Shown here piece by piece: positions 54,563-63,251 of a stretch of DNA of 64,000 nucleotides. Every line of letters begins with the position of its first letter. Positions within the stretch are counted from its first letter, which is position 1. Position numbers and translations under genes: made by a program. Where the stretch lies: NCBI GenBank assembly GCA_019454125.1, contig CP075365.1, positions 1,234,218-1,298,217 on the forward strand. The letters run 5' to 3'. Origin of the DNA: Fimbriimonadaceae bacterium (GTDB lineage: Bacteria; Armatimonadota; Fimbriimonadia; Fimbriimonadales; Fimbriimonadaceae). The notes under the pieces are model-generated. The model was not told where the DNA came from. It worked only from the letters and a program-made list of their open reading frames with translations, and ran no database searches.

Positions 54563-55318
54563 TCATTGGCAGATGTAGCCTCCGTCGATGACCAGCTCCG
54601 CGCCCGTCACAAACTTGGATTCGTCGGAGACGAGGTACACGATGCCCCAGGCGATGTCGTCCGGTTCGCCCACGTGGCCCACGGGGTGGCGCGCGTCAAG
54701 CGCCTTGCGACCCTCGGCTATGTCCAACCCCGCTTCGCGCAGGAAGCGTTCGACCAACGGCGTCCAAATGAAGCCGGGGTGGACCGAGTTCACGCGGATC
54801 TTGTCCTTTGCGTAGAGAAGGGCGTCGGTCTTCGTCATCGACCGCACGGCGCCTTTGCTCGCGTGGTAGGCCGGGATGTCCGGTGCGCTGATGATCCCGT
54901 AGATGCTCGAGACGTTGACGATGCTGCCGCCTCCGGCGCGGAGCATGTGCGGGATCGCGTGCTTCGTGCAGAAGAACACGCCTTTGGTGTTTACGGCTTG
55001 CACCCGGTCCCACTCCTCTTCGGTGAGTTCATGGGTCGGCTTGTTCGCCCCCTCGATGCCCGCGTTGTTCACGACCGCGTCGAGGCGGCCCCACTTGGCG
55101 ACGACTTCGCTAAAGACGGTCTTCGTCTCTGCCTCGTCGGATACGTCCAGGTGCCAATAGGCTCCGCCGATCTCTTCGGCCAAGGCCCGGCCTTCTTCAT
55201 CGAGCAAATCTGTCACGGCGACTTTCGCGCCTTCTTCGGCGAGCCTCTGGCAGGCCGCGCGGCCTATTCCGAGGGAGCCACCCGTGACGATGACGACTTT
55301 ATCTTTAACGCGTGCCAT
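54563..55318 (-). CDS. short-chain dehydrogenase/reductase (SDR)
   Basis: 251 aa classical SDR: cofactor motif VTGGSLGIGRAA, NNAG, active-site Ser (VSSIYG) with Y-x-x-x-K in AYHASKGAVRS, and the late PGFIWTPLVERFL. Asp at the end of strand 2 (TDLLDEEGR) favours NAD(H). ATG 55318 is preceded by GGAGGCGAT. Substrate unknown. Confidence 0.94.
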   Translation of the reverse strand: MARVKDKVVIVTGGSLGIGRAACQRLAEEGAKVAVTDLLDEEGRALAEEIGGAYWHLDVSDEAETKTVFSEVVAKWGRLDAVVNNAGIEGANKPTHELTEEEWDRVQAVNTKGVFFCTKHAIPHMLRAGGGSIVNVSSIYGIISAPDIPAYHASKGAVRSMTKTDALLYAKDKIRVNSVHPGFIWTPLVERFLREAGLDIAEGRKALDARHPVGHVGEPDDIAWGIVYLVSDESKFVTGAELVIDGGYICQ

Positions 55319-55410
55319 ATCGCCTCCATGAGCGGCGCTCGGCCCGGTCTTCCTTGTCGTTTCTTGGGCGTCGCGCCCTTCTCTATTGTACTCAGGGGGC
55401 GCAAATGAAA

Positions 55411-55435
55411 CGCCCCCTCCGGAAGGGAGGGGGCG
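55411..55435 (-). terminator. terminator of the 55453 gene
   Basis: CGCCCCCTCC (55411-55420) and GGAGGGGGCG (55426-55435) form a 10-bp stem; read on minus it is followed by TTTCATTTG. Lies 18 nt after the stop codon. Confidence 0.75.
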
Positions 55436-55452
55436 TCGGGTCTGACGGTCGC

Positions 55453-56988
55453 TTAGCGACCGACGGTCCAGTTAACGAAGTCGACTTCGTTGCACCAGAG
55501 GCTGAGGGCGGACGGGCCGGTCTGCTTGATGCCGTAGCGCATTCGGACCGTGCCGCTGCCGTCGGCGTAGCGGGCAAGGTTGCCGTCGCCGTTGACTTCA
55601 CGGACGGCGTAGCTGCTCGTCACGGGGAACTCGGCGCGGTTCACCCAAGCGGCGTTCAGGAAGTCGCGGAGCTCGATCGCGATGCGGAACGCACCGGTGT
55701 TGCCCATTCGGACCTTCATGCCGAGCTTGAAGCTGCTCGGGTTGGCGACGGTCGTGCGACCCTCGACCTCGACCTGGACCGGATCCACGCTCTGGTTCGG
55801 GACGATGAACTTGCAGACGCGGAGAGCGTTGTTGTCATCGGCGGCGAGGCTGGCGAGGTTGCCCTGGTCGAGGCGGCCCAAGCGGACCACAAAGGCGGTC
55901 GGGACGACCGTCTCGGGGCTCTGGGCGCCCTGCGGAACGAGCGAGACGCCGCGGAAGCGGGTGTCGGCCGGGGCGCTGGCGATCACGGTGAAGGCCGAGA
56001 GCGGGCCCTGGTCGATCGTCGTCGCGAGGACGTTGTTCGCGTTGCCGCCGCTGGTCACGAAGATGCGGACGTCGTTTCCTTCCTTCCTGACCGTAAGGCC
56101 GCGGGCGGTGGCGACGTTGAGGCCGGCATTGAGCGTGTACTGGTTCACCCACTGCGAACCGTTGAACGTCCACTTAGAGACGCCGCCGAAGCCGGCGGCA
56201 CCCGCGTCAGAGGCGACGTAGAGGGTGTCCTCGTCAGAGAAGGCGAACTCGTAGGGGCTGATCGGCGCGTTGGTGGACGGGTCGAAGCCGGGGAGCAGGA
56301 TCGTGGCGTTGTCGGGGCCGGTCGGCAGACCGTTGCCCACCGTGTTCACGCCGCGGAAAGCGCCGGACATCGTGGAAACGAACAGCTGGCCGAAGAAGAT
56401 GCGGACGACGCGGGTGTTCGTCGGCGAGGGGGAAACCAGGGTCGAAAGGAGGTCGCCGAGCTGGGCGCTGCGGACGCCGCCGAGGGTGCCAGCGGCGGTG
56501 CCGGCCGACCAGAACTGGACGCCGTCCGAAGACGTGCCGGAGCGGACGTTGTTCGTGTCGTAGGCGTCGGTCAGGGCGGTGCTGCTGTCCACGGTGCCGT
56601 CGGCAGCGATGCGGGCGATGACGCGGTTGACGCTGGAAACGCTCGTCGAAACGACGGCGGGGGTGCCGACCTCGGCGTCGTAGCCGACATGGACGAGGTA
56701 CTTACCGTCGGCGCTCAGGCTCAGCCAGCCTTCGCTGGTCGCGCTGCCGCTGTTGGTCACGATGCGGTTGTTGCCGACGCGCGCCGTGGGGAGCATGATC
56801 GACTGGACAAGCACGCCGGCCGGGGTGTACTCGTCAAGGAAGACGGCAGCGGCGGCGTTATTGAGCGGCGCGGTGCCGTCGCCAACTCGGCTGACAACAA
56901 TGTTGCCGGGCGTGAAGGGGGCGGCGTTGGCCGCGACGGCGGCAAGCGCCATGAGCGCAACAGCGCCAAACTTGATATTTAACTTCAT
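55453..56988 (-). CDS. exported beta-propeller-like protein with extra C-terminal domain
   Basis: 511 aa. Signal peptide MKLNIKFGAVALMALAAVAA. The first 360 residues are paralogous to the PEP-CTERM protein at 45379 (GNIVVSRVGDGTAPLNN, LSLSADGKYLVHVGYD, ADTRFRGVSLVP). After VPQGAQSPETVVP a beta-rich C-terminal domain (about 150 residues; FRIAIELRDF, SGTVRMRYGIKQTGPSA) replaces the PEP-CTERM. AGGAAAGG just before ATG 56988 is a Shine-Dalgarno. Its 5' region holds an unusual series of hairpins. Confidence 0.78.
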   Translation of the reverse strand: MKLNIKFGAVALMALAAVAANAAPFTPGNIVVSRVGDGTAPLNNAAAAVFLDEYTPAGVLVQSIMLPTARVGNNRIVTNSGSATSEGWLSLSADGKYLVHVGYDAEVGTPAVVSTSVSSVNRVIARIAADGTVDSSTALTDAYDTNNVRSGTSSDGVQFWSAGTAAGTLGGVRSAQLGDLLSTLVSPSPTNTRVVRIFFGQLFVSTMSGAFRGVNTVGNGLPTGPDNATILLPGFDPSTNAPISPYEFAFSDEDTLYVASDAGAAGFGGVSKWTFNGSQWVNQYTLNAGLNVATARGLTVRKEGNDVRIFVTSGGNANNVLATTIDQGPLSAFTVIASAPADTRFRGVSLVPQGAQSPETVVPTAFVVRLGRLDQGNLASLAADDNNALRVCKFIVPNQSVDPVQVEVEGRTTVANPSSFKLGMKVRMGNTGAFRIAIELRDFLNAAWVNRAEFPVTSSYAVREVNGDGNLARYADGSGTVRMRYGIKQTGPSALSLWCNEVDFVNWTVGR

Positions 56989-57016
56989 TTTCCTTTCCTC
57001 GGTATAGACGTGAGGT

Positions 57017-57040
57017 AAATGTTAAGAACTCTTAACATTT
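57017..57040. promoter_or_regulatory. perfect 11-bp inverted repeat in the 55453 gene leader
   Basis: AAATGTTAAGA and TCTTAACATTT separated by AC, 29 nt upstream of the start codon. It could be a dimeric repressor site or an RNA hairpin. It is AT-rich against a GC-rich background, so unlikely by chance. Confidence 0.6.
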
Positions 57041-57044
57041 CATG

Positions 57045-57176
57045 CTCAGCCTTCAAGATTGAGCACCCAATGGGTTTACCCTTTTGATAGGGGCCATGGG
57101 AACGTCCCGGGACGAATAGCTACTCTCTTGCGGGACCCCTTGCTGGAGGCCTTTTCTCGCCAGGAGATGGCGAGAA
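57045..57176 (-). other. cluster of hairpins, candidate structured 5' leader
   Basis: On minus, in order before the 55453 gene: TTCTCGCC/GGCGAGAA (57154-57176, 7-nt loop), the 12-nt palindrome CGTCCCGGGACG (57103-57114), ACCCA/TGGGT (57065-57075) and TGCTCA/TGAGCA just after. With the 57017-57040 repeat this makes five stems in 160 nt. The whole gap 56989-57375 has no gene. No known riboswitch motif was recognised. Confidence 0.45.
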
Positions 57177-57375
57177 TTGAGTCTACAACGGCAGGCACAA
57201 CACCGGAGAATTAGGGCAGTCTTGGCAAGGCTTCTGTGCGGGGCCACCCAGTCGTCGCATTGAAGTTTTGCGTCGTTAATTCGTAAGGGTCGACGGGATT
57301 GCTCCGCCTTAACCTTTAGCCCATGAAACACCCTAATGCCTTGCCAGGCGAGTGCACGTCAGGGGTTCGTCGATG

Positions 57376-58953
57376 CTATGAACTCTTTGGCCCGACCCGC
57401 TTCAGCGCGCGGTCGAGGTAAGCCGTCTCTGGCATGCCGAGCCGCTTCGCTGCGAAATAGTACGCCCACGCGCCGGTCAGCCCACCAAGGAGCAGAACGG
57501 ATCCCGCGACCAGCTTGCCCGGGTGCGGCTGCACCACGAGCGCGTCCAAGGCGAACCATAAGCCGGCGATAGGCGCCGTGGAGGCCAAGGCAAGGCCGAG
57601 CGTGCGCAGGATCCCACGGATATCGAGCCCGTCGACCTGCCTCTTGATCGCCACGAGCAGAAGGGCCGCCATCACGACGGCGGCGATCGAGCCCGAGAGG
57701 GTGAGCAGCGCGGGCGGCCACGCGAGAAGGTAGCTCAGGCCGCAGAGCCCGAGAAAGACGGCCGTCGCAATGGTGCCGAGGACGACGGGAGTCAACGTCT
57801 GTTGCACGGCGAAAAACGCGCGCATCAGCACGGGCTGGGCGCACCACGCCACGATCCCGATGGCGAAGGGGCGAAGCACCATGATCGTCCGCGCCGTCTC
57901 CTCCGGGCCGAACGCGCCGTGCTCGAGCAGCAGCCGGATGATCGCCGTCGGCATCGTGATCAAGAGGACGGTGGCGGGGACGGCGAGGAAGACGACCGTG
58001 CGGAGGGTGGAGGAGACCTGGTCGCGGAAGGCGTCCATCCGGCCTTGGGCGAAGAACTGGGCCAGGGCGGGGAAGGCGGCAATCGCCAGCGACTGGCCGA
58101 AGATGGCGAGCGGCGCTTGGACGAGCCGGTTCGCGTTGTCCAGGGCCGAGACCAGCGACTCGTCCTTATAGAACGTCGCGAAGACGTTCAGGATGAGCGC
58201 GAACACGCTCGGAAGAGAGAGCCCGAGGACGACCGGCAACATGAGTCGGAAGACTTTCCGCGCCCCTTCGTTCTTCAGGTCGAATGTGAGCTCGAACTTT
58301 GCGCCCAGGTGCCGCATCACGAAGAGTGGGATCACGATGTTCCCGATGAAGGCCCCTGCAAGCGCGCCCCATCCCAGGCCAAGGACGCCCGGGGTGAAGA
58401 AATGGGAGAGGACGAGCCCGCCCGTGATGATGCCGAGGTTGTAGACGTTCGGCCCGAGGCCAGGCACGGTGAAAACCTGGCGGGCATAGAGGGTCCCGAA
58501 CATGATGCCCCCTATGAAGAAGGCGAACTGGGCGGGGAGCAAGACCCGGCTGATCGGCACAATGAGGTGGTGCAACTCTGGTTTGCCGGGGGCAACGAGA
58601 TAGGCCAGTTGTGGTGCGAAGACCCAAGCGGCGGCGATCACCACGATCAACAGCACCGACATCACGCTGACCACGACGCTGAAAAGCTTCCACGCCTCCT
58701 CCTCGCGACCGGTGTGGAGGTACTCGCTGAAGACGGGAATGAAGGCGGAGCTGAGCGCACCGCCGGCGACCAGGAAGAAGATCAGGTCCGGGATGCCGAA
58801 GGCGAGGACATAGGCGCTGCGCTCGGCCGATTGGCCGAAGAGGCCTGCGATGACGGCGTCCCTCACCAGGCCCAAGACCCGGCTGCCCACCAGGCTCGCC
58901 ATCATGATCCAGCCGGCGCGGGCGACGTTCGGCTTTGCTTCTGAAGCCTCCAA
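57376..58953 (-). CDS. murJ: lipid II flippase MurJ (MviN)
   Basis: 525 aa, about 14 membrane helices. MurJ signatures: GSRVLGLVRDAVIAGLFG in helix 1, AFGIPDLIFFLVAGGALSSA, FIPVFSEYL and helix 8 ALAQFFAQGRMD. It flips lipid II outward for peptidoglycan synthesis. TAAACT (complement of 58962-58967) lies 8 nt before TTG 58953, pointing to a leaderless mRNA with a TTG start. Confidence 0.95.
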   Translation of the reverse strand: MEASEAKPNVARAGWIMMASLVGSRVLGLVRDAVIAGLFGQSAERSAYVLAFGIPDLIFFLVAGGALSSAFIPVFSEYLHTGREEEAWKLFSVVVSVMSVLLIVVIAAAWVFAPQLAYLVAPGKPELHHLIVPISRVLLPAQFAFFIGGIMFGTLYARQVFTVPGLGPNVYNLGIITGGLVLSHFFTPGVLGLGWGALAGAFIGNIVIPLFVMRHLGAKFELTFDLKNEGARKVFRLMLPVVLGLSLPSVFALILNVFATFYKDESLVSALDNANRLVQAPLAIFGQSLAIAAFPALAQFFAQGRMDAFRDQVSSTLRTVVFLAVPATVLLITMPTAIIRLLLEHGAFGPEETARTIMVLRPFAIGIVAWCAQPVLMRAFFAVQQTLTPVVLGTIATAVFLGLCGLSYLLAWPPALLTLSGSIAAVVMAALLLVAIKRQVDGLDIRGILRTLGLALASTAPIAGLWFALDALVVQPHPGKLVAGSVLLLGGLTGAWAYYFAAKRLGMPETAYLDRALKRVGPKSS

Positions 58954-59030
58954 GGGAAGCGAGTTTAGCCGACCCCCAAAATGACGGAGGGCACGAGCGA
59001 TGTGCCCGTGCCCGTGTCAATCCGAAGGGT

Positions 59031-59105
59031 TGGAGCGGGAAAAGAGATTCGAACTCTCGACCCTCTCGTTGGCAACGAGATGCTCTACCACTGAGCTATT
59101 CCCGC
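59031..59105 (-). tRNA. tRNA-Gly(GCC)
   Basis: Cloverleaf on minus: acceptor GCGGGAA/TTCCCGC, D-arm AGCTCAGTGGTAGAGC, anticodon stem TCTCG-TTGCCAA-CGAGA with anticodon GCC, and T-arm with GTTCGAATC. The discriminator T is followed by an encoded CCA (59031-59033). Confidence 0.97.
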
Positions 59106-59173
59106 CTCCGGAATTTGATTATAGCCACTTCGGAACTGCTTTTCAAGGGCCCTGGGTGGCGGGTCCTAGGGAA

Positions 59174-59497
59174 TCAGACGTGGCGCTCGAGGAACCCCTT
59201 GATCGTGTCCTTGCTGCCGGCGCCGACCATTCGGTCGACCTCTTGGCCGCCCTTGAAGACCACCAGGGCTGGGATGCTCATGATCCCGTACCGGGTCGCC
59301 AAGTCGCCCTCGGCGTCGACGTCGACCTTGTAGACCTTGGCCTTGCCGGCCATCTCAGACGCGATCTGTTCGATACTCGGGCCGATCGCCTTGCAGGGAC
59401 CGCACCATTCGGCCCAGAAGTCGACTAAGACGGGGACGTCCGACTGGAGGACCTCTTTCTCAAAATCTGCGGTGGAGACCGCCATGTTCGCTGCCAT
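59174..59497 (-). CDS. trxA: thioredoxin
   Basis: 107 aa. Active site FWAEWCGPCKAIGPSIEQIA, cis-Pro loop MSIPALVVFKGGQEV. Cytoplasmic disulfide reductase. ATG 59497 has AAGGAA upstream. It lies next to the tRNA gene and divergent from the Gly-rich exported protein. Confidence 0.97.
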   Translation of the reverse strand: MAANMAVSTADFEKEVLQSDVPVLVDFWAEWCGPCKAIGPSIEQIASEMAGKAKVYKVDVDAEGDLATRYGIMSIPALVVFKGGQEVDRMVGAGSKDTIKGFLERHV

Positions 59498-59644
59498 TGT
59501 GTAGTTCCTTCTGCCGAGCAGGCGGAAAAGTTACCGAGGTATACCTCAGAGGCGACCGGCTTCGGCCTGTCGCGAACCTCCCGTCCTGCCGTATACGTCT
59601 ATAGAAGGCTAACGGCAGAAGGACCGTTCCAAGAGGACTAAGAC

Positions 59645-60511
59645 TTGAAGACGAACCCGAGAATCCTGACGTTGACCATGGGCCTCGCCCTGGTTTCCAT
59701 GGGCGCGGTGGCCCAACAGCGTTCGACGCCTCAGAACTTCCGCGGCCCGGCGGAAACGGGGCTCGTCGGCATCAACCTCTTCGATCCAGGCACCCGGGTC
59801 ATTGCCAAATACGGTTCGCCGGTCGAGATCCAGGCGCTCGCGATCGGGACTGGCGCAGGGCTCGGCGCGACAGCCTCGACCAGCGGCGGTGGCCGACAAG
59901 GCCCGGCCGGAGCCGGCGGCCAGCGAGCTGGTGGCGGTGGAGGCGGCGGCGGACGCCCGACGGCTTCGATCGACCAGATCCTGCCCGGTTCGCTCGGCGG
60001 CTTCATCGGCGACCCGTTCGGCGACGGCAGCGAGTGGAAGCAACAGGCTCCCAGCGCTCCGACGGCGGCAGGCGCCCAGGGCGGCCAGTTCGGCGGGGGC
60101 ACCGGTGAGGGGGCGGCCCGTGCGGGCGGCGGCCAGATCGACCCAGGCGCGGGCGGCGCCGCTTCCGGTGGCGGTGGACTGCAATCGAGCGGCCTCGTCA
60201 CCTTCACCCGATGGGTCTACAACCGTGGCCCCAGCCGCTACGCCTTCGTGCTGGACAACCACAACCGCGTGATCCAGATCGAAGCCGTCGGCTCGATCGA
60301 TTCGCGGCCGGTCACGAAGCGGGGGATCTGCTTCAACAAGACGTTCGGCAACATTATCAACGCCTACAACGACCCCGACGGCTACGAGATCAACGGTGAC
60401 ACCATCGTCGTGCGCTACCTGCAGCGAGGAAACGTCGCGTTCCGGCTCCAGCGCACTGAGGCGAACAAGCCTCACCGGGTCACCGGCATCGTGGTCGCCG
60501 CAGGAAGCTAA
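59645..60511 (+). CDS. exported Gly-rich protein, unknown function
   Basis: 288 aa. TTG 59645 after AGAGGA; signal peptide LTLTMGLALVSMGAVA. The N-terminal conserved part (GLVGINLFDPGTRVIAKYGS) resembles a SmpA/BamE-like or outer-membrane assembly start; a low-complexity Gly/Ala/Gln linker (about 75-180) follows, then TFTRWVYNRGPSRYAFVLDN and GNIINAYNDPDGYEING, a second globular part. The LFDPGTRVIAKYGSP plus YGDPD-type motif suggests a split domain joined across a disordered insert. Upstream of dnaG, 8 nt apart. Confidence 0.6.
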   Translation: MKTNPRILTLTMGLALVSMGAVAQQRSTPQNFRGPAETGLVGINLFDPGTRVIAKYGSPVEIQALAIGTGAGLGATASTSGGGRQGPAGAGGQRAGGGGGGGGRPTASIDQILPGSLGGFIGDPFGDGSEWKQQAPSAPTAAGAQGGQFGGGTGEGAARAGGGQIDPGAGGAASGGGGLQSSGLVTFTRWVYNRGPSRYAFVLDNHNRVIQIEAVGSIDSRPVTKRGICFNKTFGNIINAYNDPDGYEINGDTIVVRYLQRGNVAFRLQRTEANKPHRVTGIVVAAGS

Positions 60512-60519
60512 GAGGCGGC

Positions 60520-62286
60520 GTGGACGACGTCGACCGGGTTCGCTCAAGGGCTAACCTTGTCGATTTGGTGCGACAGCGGGTCGCGCTCAAGAAAGTCGGT
60601 CGGACGTGGAAGGGGCTCTGTCCCTTCCACGACGATCGCAACCCCTCCTTCCAGGTCGACCAAGAGACGGGTCGCTACCGCTGCTGGTCCTGCGGGGCGA
60701 AGGGCGACTCCTTTGACTGGGTCATGCAGACCGATAAGGTCGATTTCGCCGAGGCTCTGCGCATCCTCGCTGCCCTAACTGGGGTCGAGCTCACTCGGCG
60801 GCAAGGGGAGAAAAAGACCGAGGTCGAACAGTGGCTCAGCGCCATGGAAGCCGCCCAGGACTTCTTTCAGAAGCAGTTCGCCCTTTCCGCGACTGCACGA
60901 GAGTACTGCCAGGCCCGAGGGCTCGACGCGGACACCGTGGCCCAATGGGGCCTTGGCTACGCCCCGGACGTAAACGCAGCCCTCGCCACCGTGTTGCAAA
61001 AGGCCGGGCACAGCCTGGCCGACTGCCGCAAGCTTTTCCTCGTCGAGGCGGATAGCGGCGGGGGCTACTACGACCGCTTTCGCGGTCGGCTCATGTTCCC
61101 GATCCACGATGAACGGGGGCGCCTGGTGGCATTCGGCGGACGCATCCTCGGGGACGGCCACCCCAAGTATGTCAACAGTGGCGATACCCCGCTTTTCTCC
61201 AAGAGCCGCGTGCTCTACGGCTTGGACCGCGCCAAGCCGACCCTCGTCGAAACTCAGACGGCCGTGCTTGTCGAGGGCTATCTGGACGTCATCGCGTGCC
61301 ATCGGGCGGGCGTGACCGGCGCCCTCGCCAGCCTGGGGACTTCCTTGACCGAGGAGCATGCCAAGCTGCTCCGGCGGTGGGCCGAAACCGTGGTCGTCCT
61401 TTATGACAGCGACACGGCGGGCCAGAAGGCTTCGGAGCGGGCGTGCGAGGTGCTTCGGGCAGGAGGGTTGAAGGTGCGGGTGGCGGTGTTACCGGAGGGC
61501 GACGACCCGGACACCCTGCTCCGCAGGGACGGTCCGCAGGCCGTTCTGCGCGCGGTGGAGCAACCCGTCTCCGAGCTTCAATACCGCCTGGTCCAGGCAG
61601 AACGCCGGCACGGCCACACCTCGCAAGAGTTCTGGACCGAAGCGGCAAAGGCACTGGTGGAAGCCACCGACCCGATGGAGCGGGCGGGGGAAGTCGACCG
61701 GCTGGTGGCTCGGTATCCGTTCACCGCCGATCGGGCCTCGGCCCGGCGCGCCGTCGAAGAACTCATCCGTGCCGAGGCCGCCAAGTCGGAACCGCAGGGC
61801 TCGACGCCGAGGACGTCTGCGCGGGGGGGCCGGCGGGCGTTCCGGCCGAGGCTCCACATGGAGATGACCCAGGCCGAGGCGGCGATCCTGCGGTCCCTCC
61901 TGTCCGCCCAGCTTCGGCAGCGTGCCTGGGAGACCTGCTTGCGCGAGGACATCTTCTTCTCCGCGCCGGCCGCCAAGATCGCGGAATCGGTCCGACGGGC
62001 GTTTCCTGACCAGGCTCCCGAGGGCGAGCCGCCCGTTTGGCTGTCGAAGCTGGATCCGGACGATGCGGCGCGGCTGACCGACCTCGTCCGCGAAATGCAC
62101 CTTTCGCCCAGCAAGGAGCGGCTCTTGGCCGAGCACGAGACCTTCGACGGCGCCATGGAGATCCTTGAGGAAAAGCTGGAATCCAGGAAACGGCAGACGG
62201 GGAGCTCGGCCGCCGTCGTCGACATGGACGCCTTCCGCGAATACAGCGCACGCCTGCGCGCGGCCAAGGGCGAGCCCCAAGACTAA
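60520..62286 (+). CDS. dnaG: DNA primase (DnaG)
   Basis: 588 aa. CHC2 zinc finger CPFHDDRNPSF ... CWSCGAKGD, then the TOPRIM catalytic domain with AVLVEGYLDVIACHRAG and VVLYDSDTAGQKASERA, and a variable C-terminal helicase-binding region. Makes RNA primers for the replisome. GTG 60520. Followed by a sigma-70 gene, recalling the rpsU-dnaG-rpoD macromolecular synthesis operon but without rpsU. Confidence 0.97.
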   Translation: MDDVDRVRSRANLVDLVRQRVALKKVGRTWKGLCPFHDDRNPSFQVDQETGRYRCWSCGAKGDSFDWVMQTDKVDFAEALRILAALTGVELTRRQGEKKTEVEQWLSAMEAAQDFFQKQFALSATAREYCQARGLDADTVAQWGLGYAPDVNAALATVLQKAGHSLADCRKLFLVEADSGGGYYDRFRGRLMFPIHDERGRLVAFGGRILGDGHPKYVNSGDTPLFSKSRVLYGLDRAKPTLVETQTAVLVEGYLDVIACHRAGVTGALASLGTSLTEEHAKLLRRWAETVVVLYDSDTAGQKASERACEVLRAGGLKVRVAVLPEGDDPDTLLRRDGPQAVLRAVEQPVSELQYRLVQAERRHGHTSQEFWTEAAKALVEATDPMERAGEVDRLVARYPFTADRASARRAVEELIRAEAAKSEPQGSTPRTSARGGRRAFRPRLHMEMTQAEAAILRSLLSAQLRQRAWETCLREDIFFSAPAAKIAESVRRAFPDQAPEGEPPVWLSKLDPDDAARLTDLVREMHLSPSKERLLAEHETFDGAMEILEEKLESRKRQTGSSAAVVDMDAFREYSARLRAAKGEPQD

Positions 62287-62348
62287 AGTCCATTAAGATT
62301 CCTTTACCGAAAGTCCGAATCGCACGGCTTTTGTCGTATGGTTACTTC

Positions 62349-63251
62349 GTGGGCACGATTCCTGCGCTCCGAAGGCAACCCCGAAGATTTGGGGATGGCG
62401 GCGCGCAAAGAGCCGCGGGTGCGGACGACGCGGTCAAAGCTTGGCTTGAGCGCATCGGCGAGATTCCATTGCTGAGCGCAGAGCAGGAACGGCGCGTCGC
62501 CGAATGCAGCGCGCAGGGCTGCCCAGAATGCCGTCGGGAGTTGATCGAGCACAACCTTCGGCTCGTCGTCGGGATCGCTGCGAAATTTGCGGGGACGGGT
62601 GTCCCCCTCCAGGATCTTATCCAGGAGGGCAATATCGGCCTCATGAACGCGGCCGCGCGTTTCGACCCTTCCCGTGGCCACCGGTTCAGCACGTATGCGA
62701 CCTGGTGGGTCCGGCAAGCGGTGAGCCGGGCGGCGGCCAACCAATCCGGCTTGGTGCGCGTCCCTGCCCATGCCCGCGACGCGAAGGCCCGGCTGCAGCA
62801 TTTGGTCCGGCGAATGGCCCGAGAACTCCGCCGCGAGCCCAGCCTTGAGGAGCTTGGCTCTGCCGCTGGCGCCAGCATCGAGGACGTCCGGTTCCAGCTC
62901 TCTCCCTCGCCGGAGGTCTCGTTTGTCGGCTCAATGGAAGAAGATGCCTGGGAGCGGATCGCGCCGACGACGGCCGGGAACGACTTTGACGTGCTGGTGG
63001 ACGAGGAGGTCGCGCACGTCGTGCGGCGGTTGATCGAGACGTTGCCGACCGCGGAACGCGAGGTGACGATGCGGCGTTACGGCCTCTCCGGCGAGAAGCC
63101 GCAGAGCGTGCGGGCCGTGGCGGAGGCCCTTCGATTAAAGCCGAGCGAGGTGCGCCAGGCGCAGGCAAGGGCTCTTGCGCGGCTCCGCCATCCGATGCTT
63201 TCCTCCGCGATCCGCGACGCCCTCAGCGGAATCTCGTATGGAACGGCGTGA
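62349..63251 (+). CDS. RNA polymerase sigma-70 factor (RpoD/SigA-related, short)
   Basis: 300 aa. Region 1.2 VKAWLERIGEIPLLSAEQER, region 2 HNLRLVVGIAAKFAGTGVPL, IQEGNIGLMNAAARFDPSRG and FSTYATWWVRQAVSRA, region 3, region 4 with YGLSGEKPQSVRAVAEALRL. It lacks the long region 1.1 and non-conserved insert, so it may be an alternative group 2 factor rather than the main RpoD, although it sits behind dnaG. GTG 62349 is preferred to TTG 62331 because TATGGT (62337-62342) lies exactly 6 nt before it. Confidence 0.9.
   Translation: MGTIPALRRQPRRFGDGGAQRAAGADDAVKAWLERIGEIPLLSAEQERRVAECSAQGCPECRRELIEHNLRLVVGIAAKFAGTGVPLQDLIQEGNIGLMNAAARFDPSRGHRFSTYATWWVRQAVSRAAANQSGLVRVPAHARDAKARLQHLVRRMARELRREPSLEELGSAAGASIEDVRFQLSPSPEVSFVGSMEEDAWERIAPTTAGNDFDVLVDEEVAHVVRRLIETLPTAEREVTMRRYGLSGEKPQSVRAVAEALRLKPSEVRQAQARALARLRHPMLSSAIRDALSGISYGTA

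Noticed and set aside
52974-54578. 534-codon plus-strand frame opposite the subtilase
   Set aside because: Arg/Asp/Val-rich shadow of a GC-rich gene; the minus strand has full catalytic motifs and a signal peptide.
55312-56982. 556-codon plus-strand frame opposite the propeller gene
   Set aside because: Shadow frame with repetitive Asp/Gly/Arg composition; the minus strand has the signal peptide, Shine-Dalgarno and terminator.
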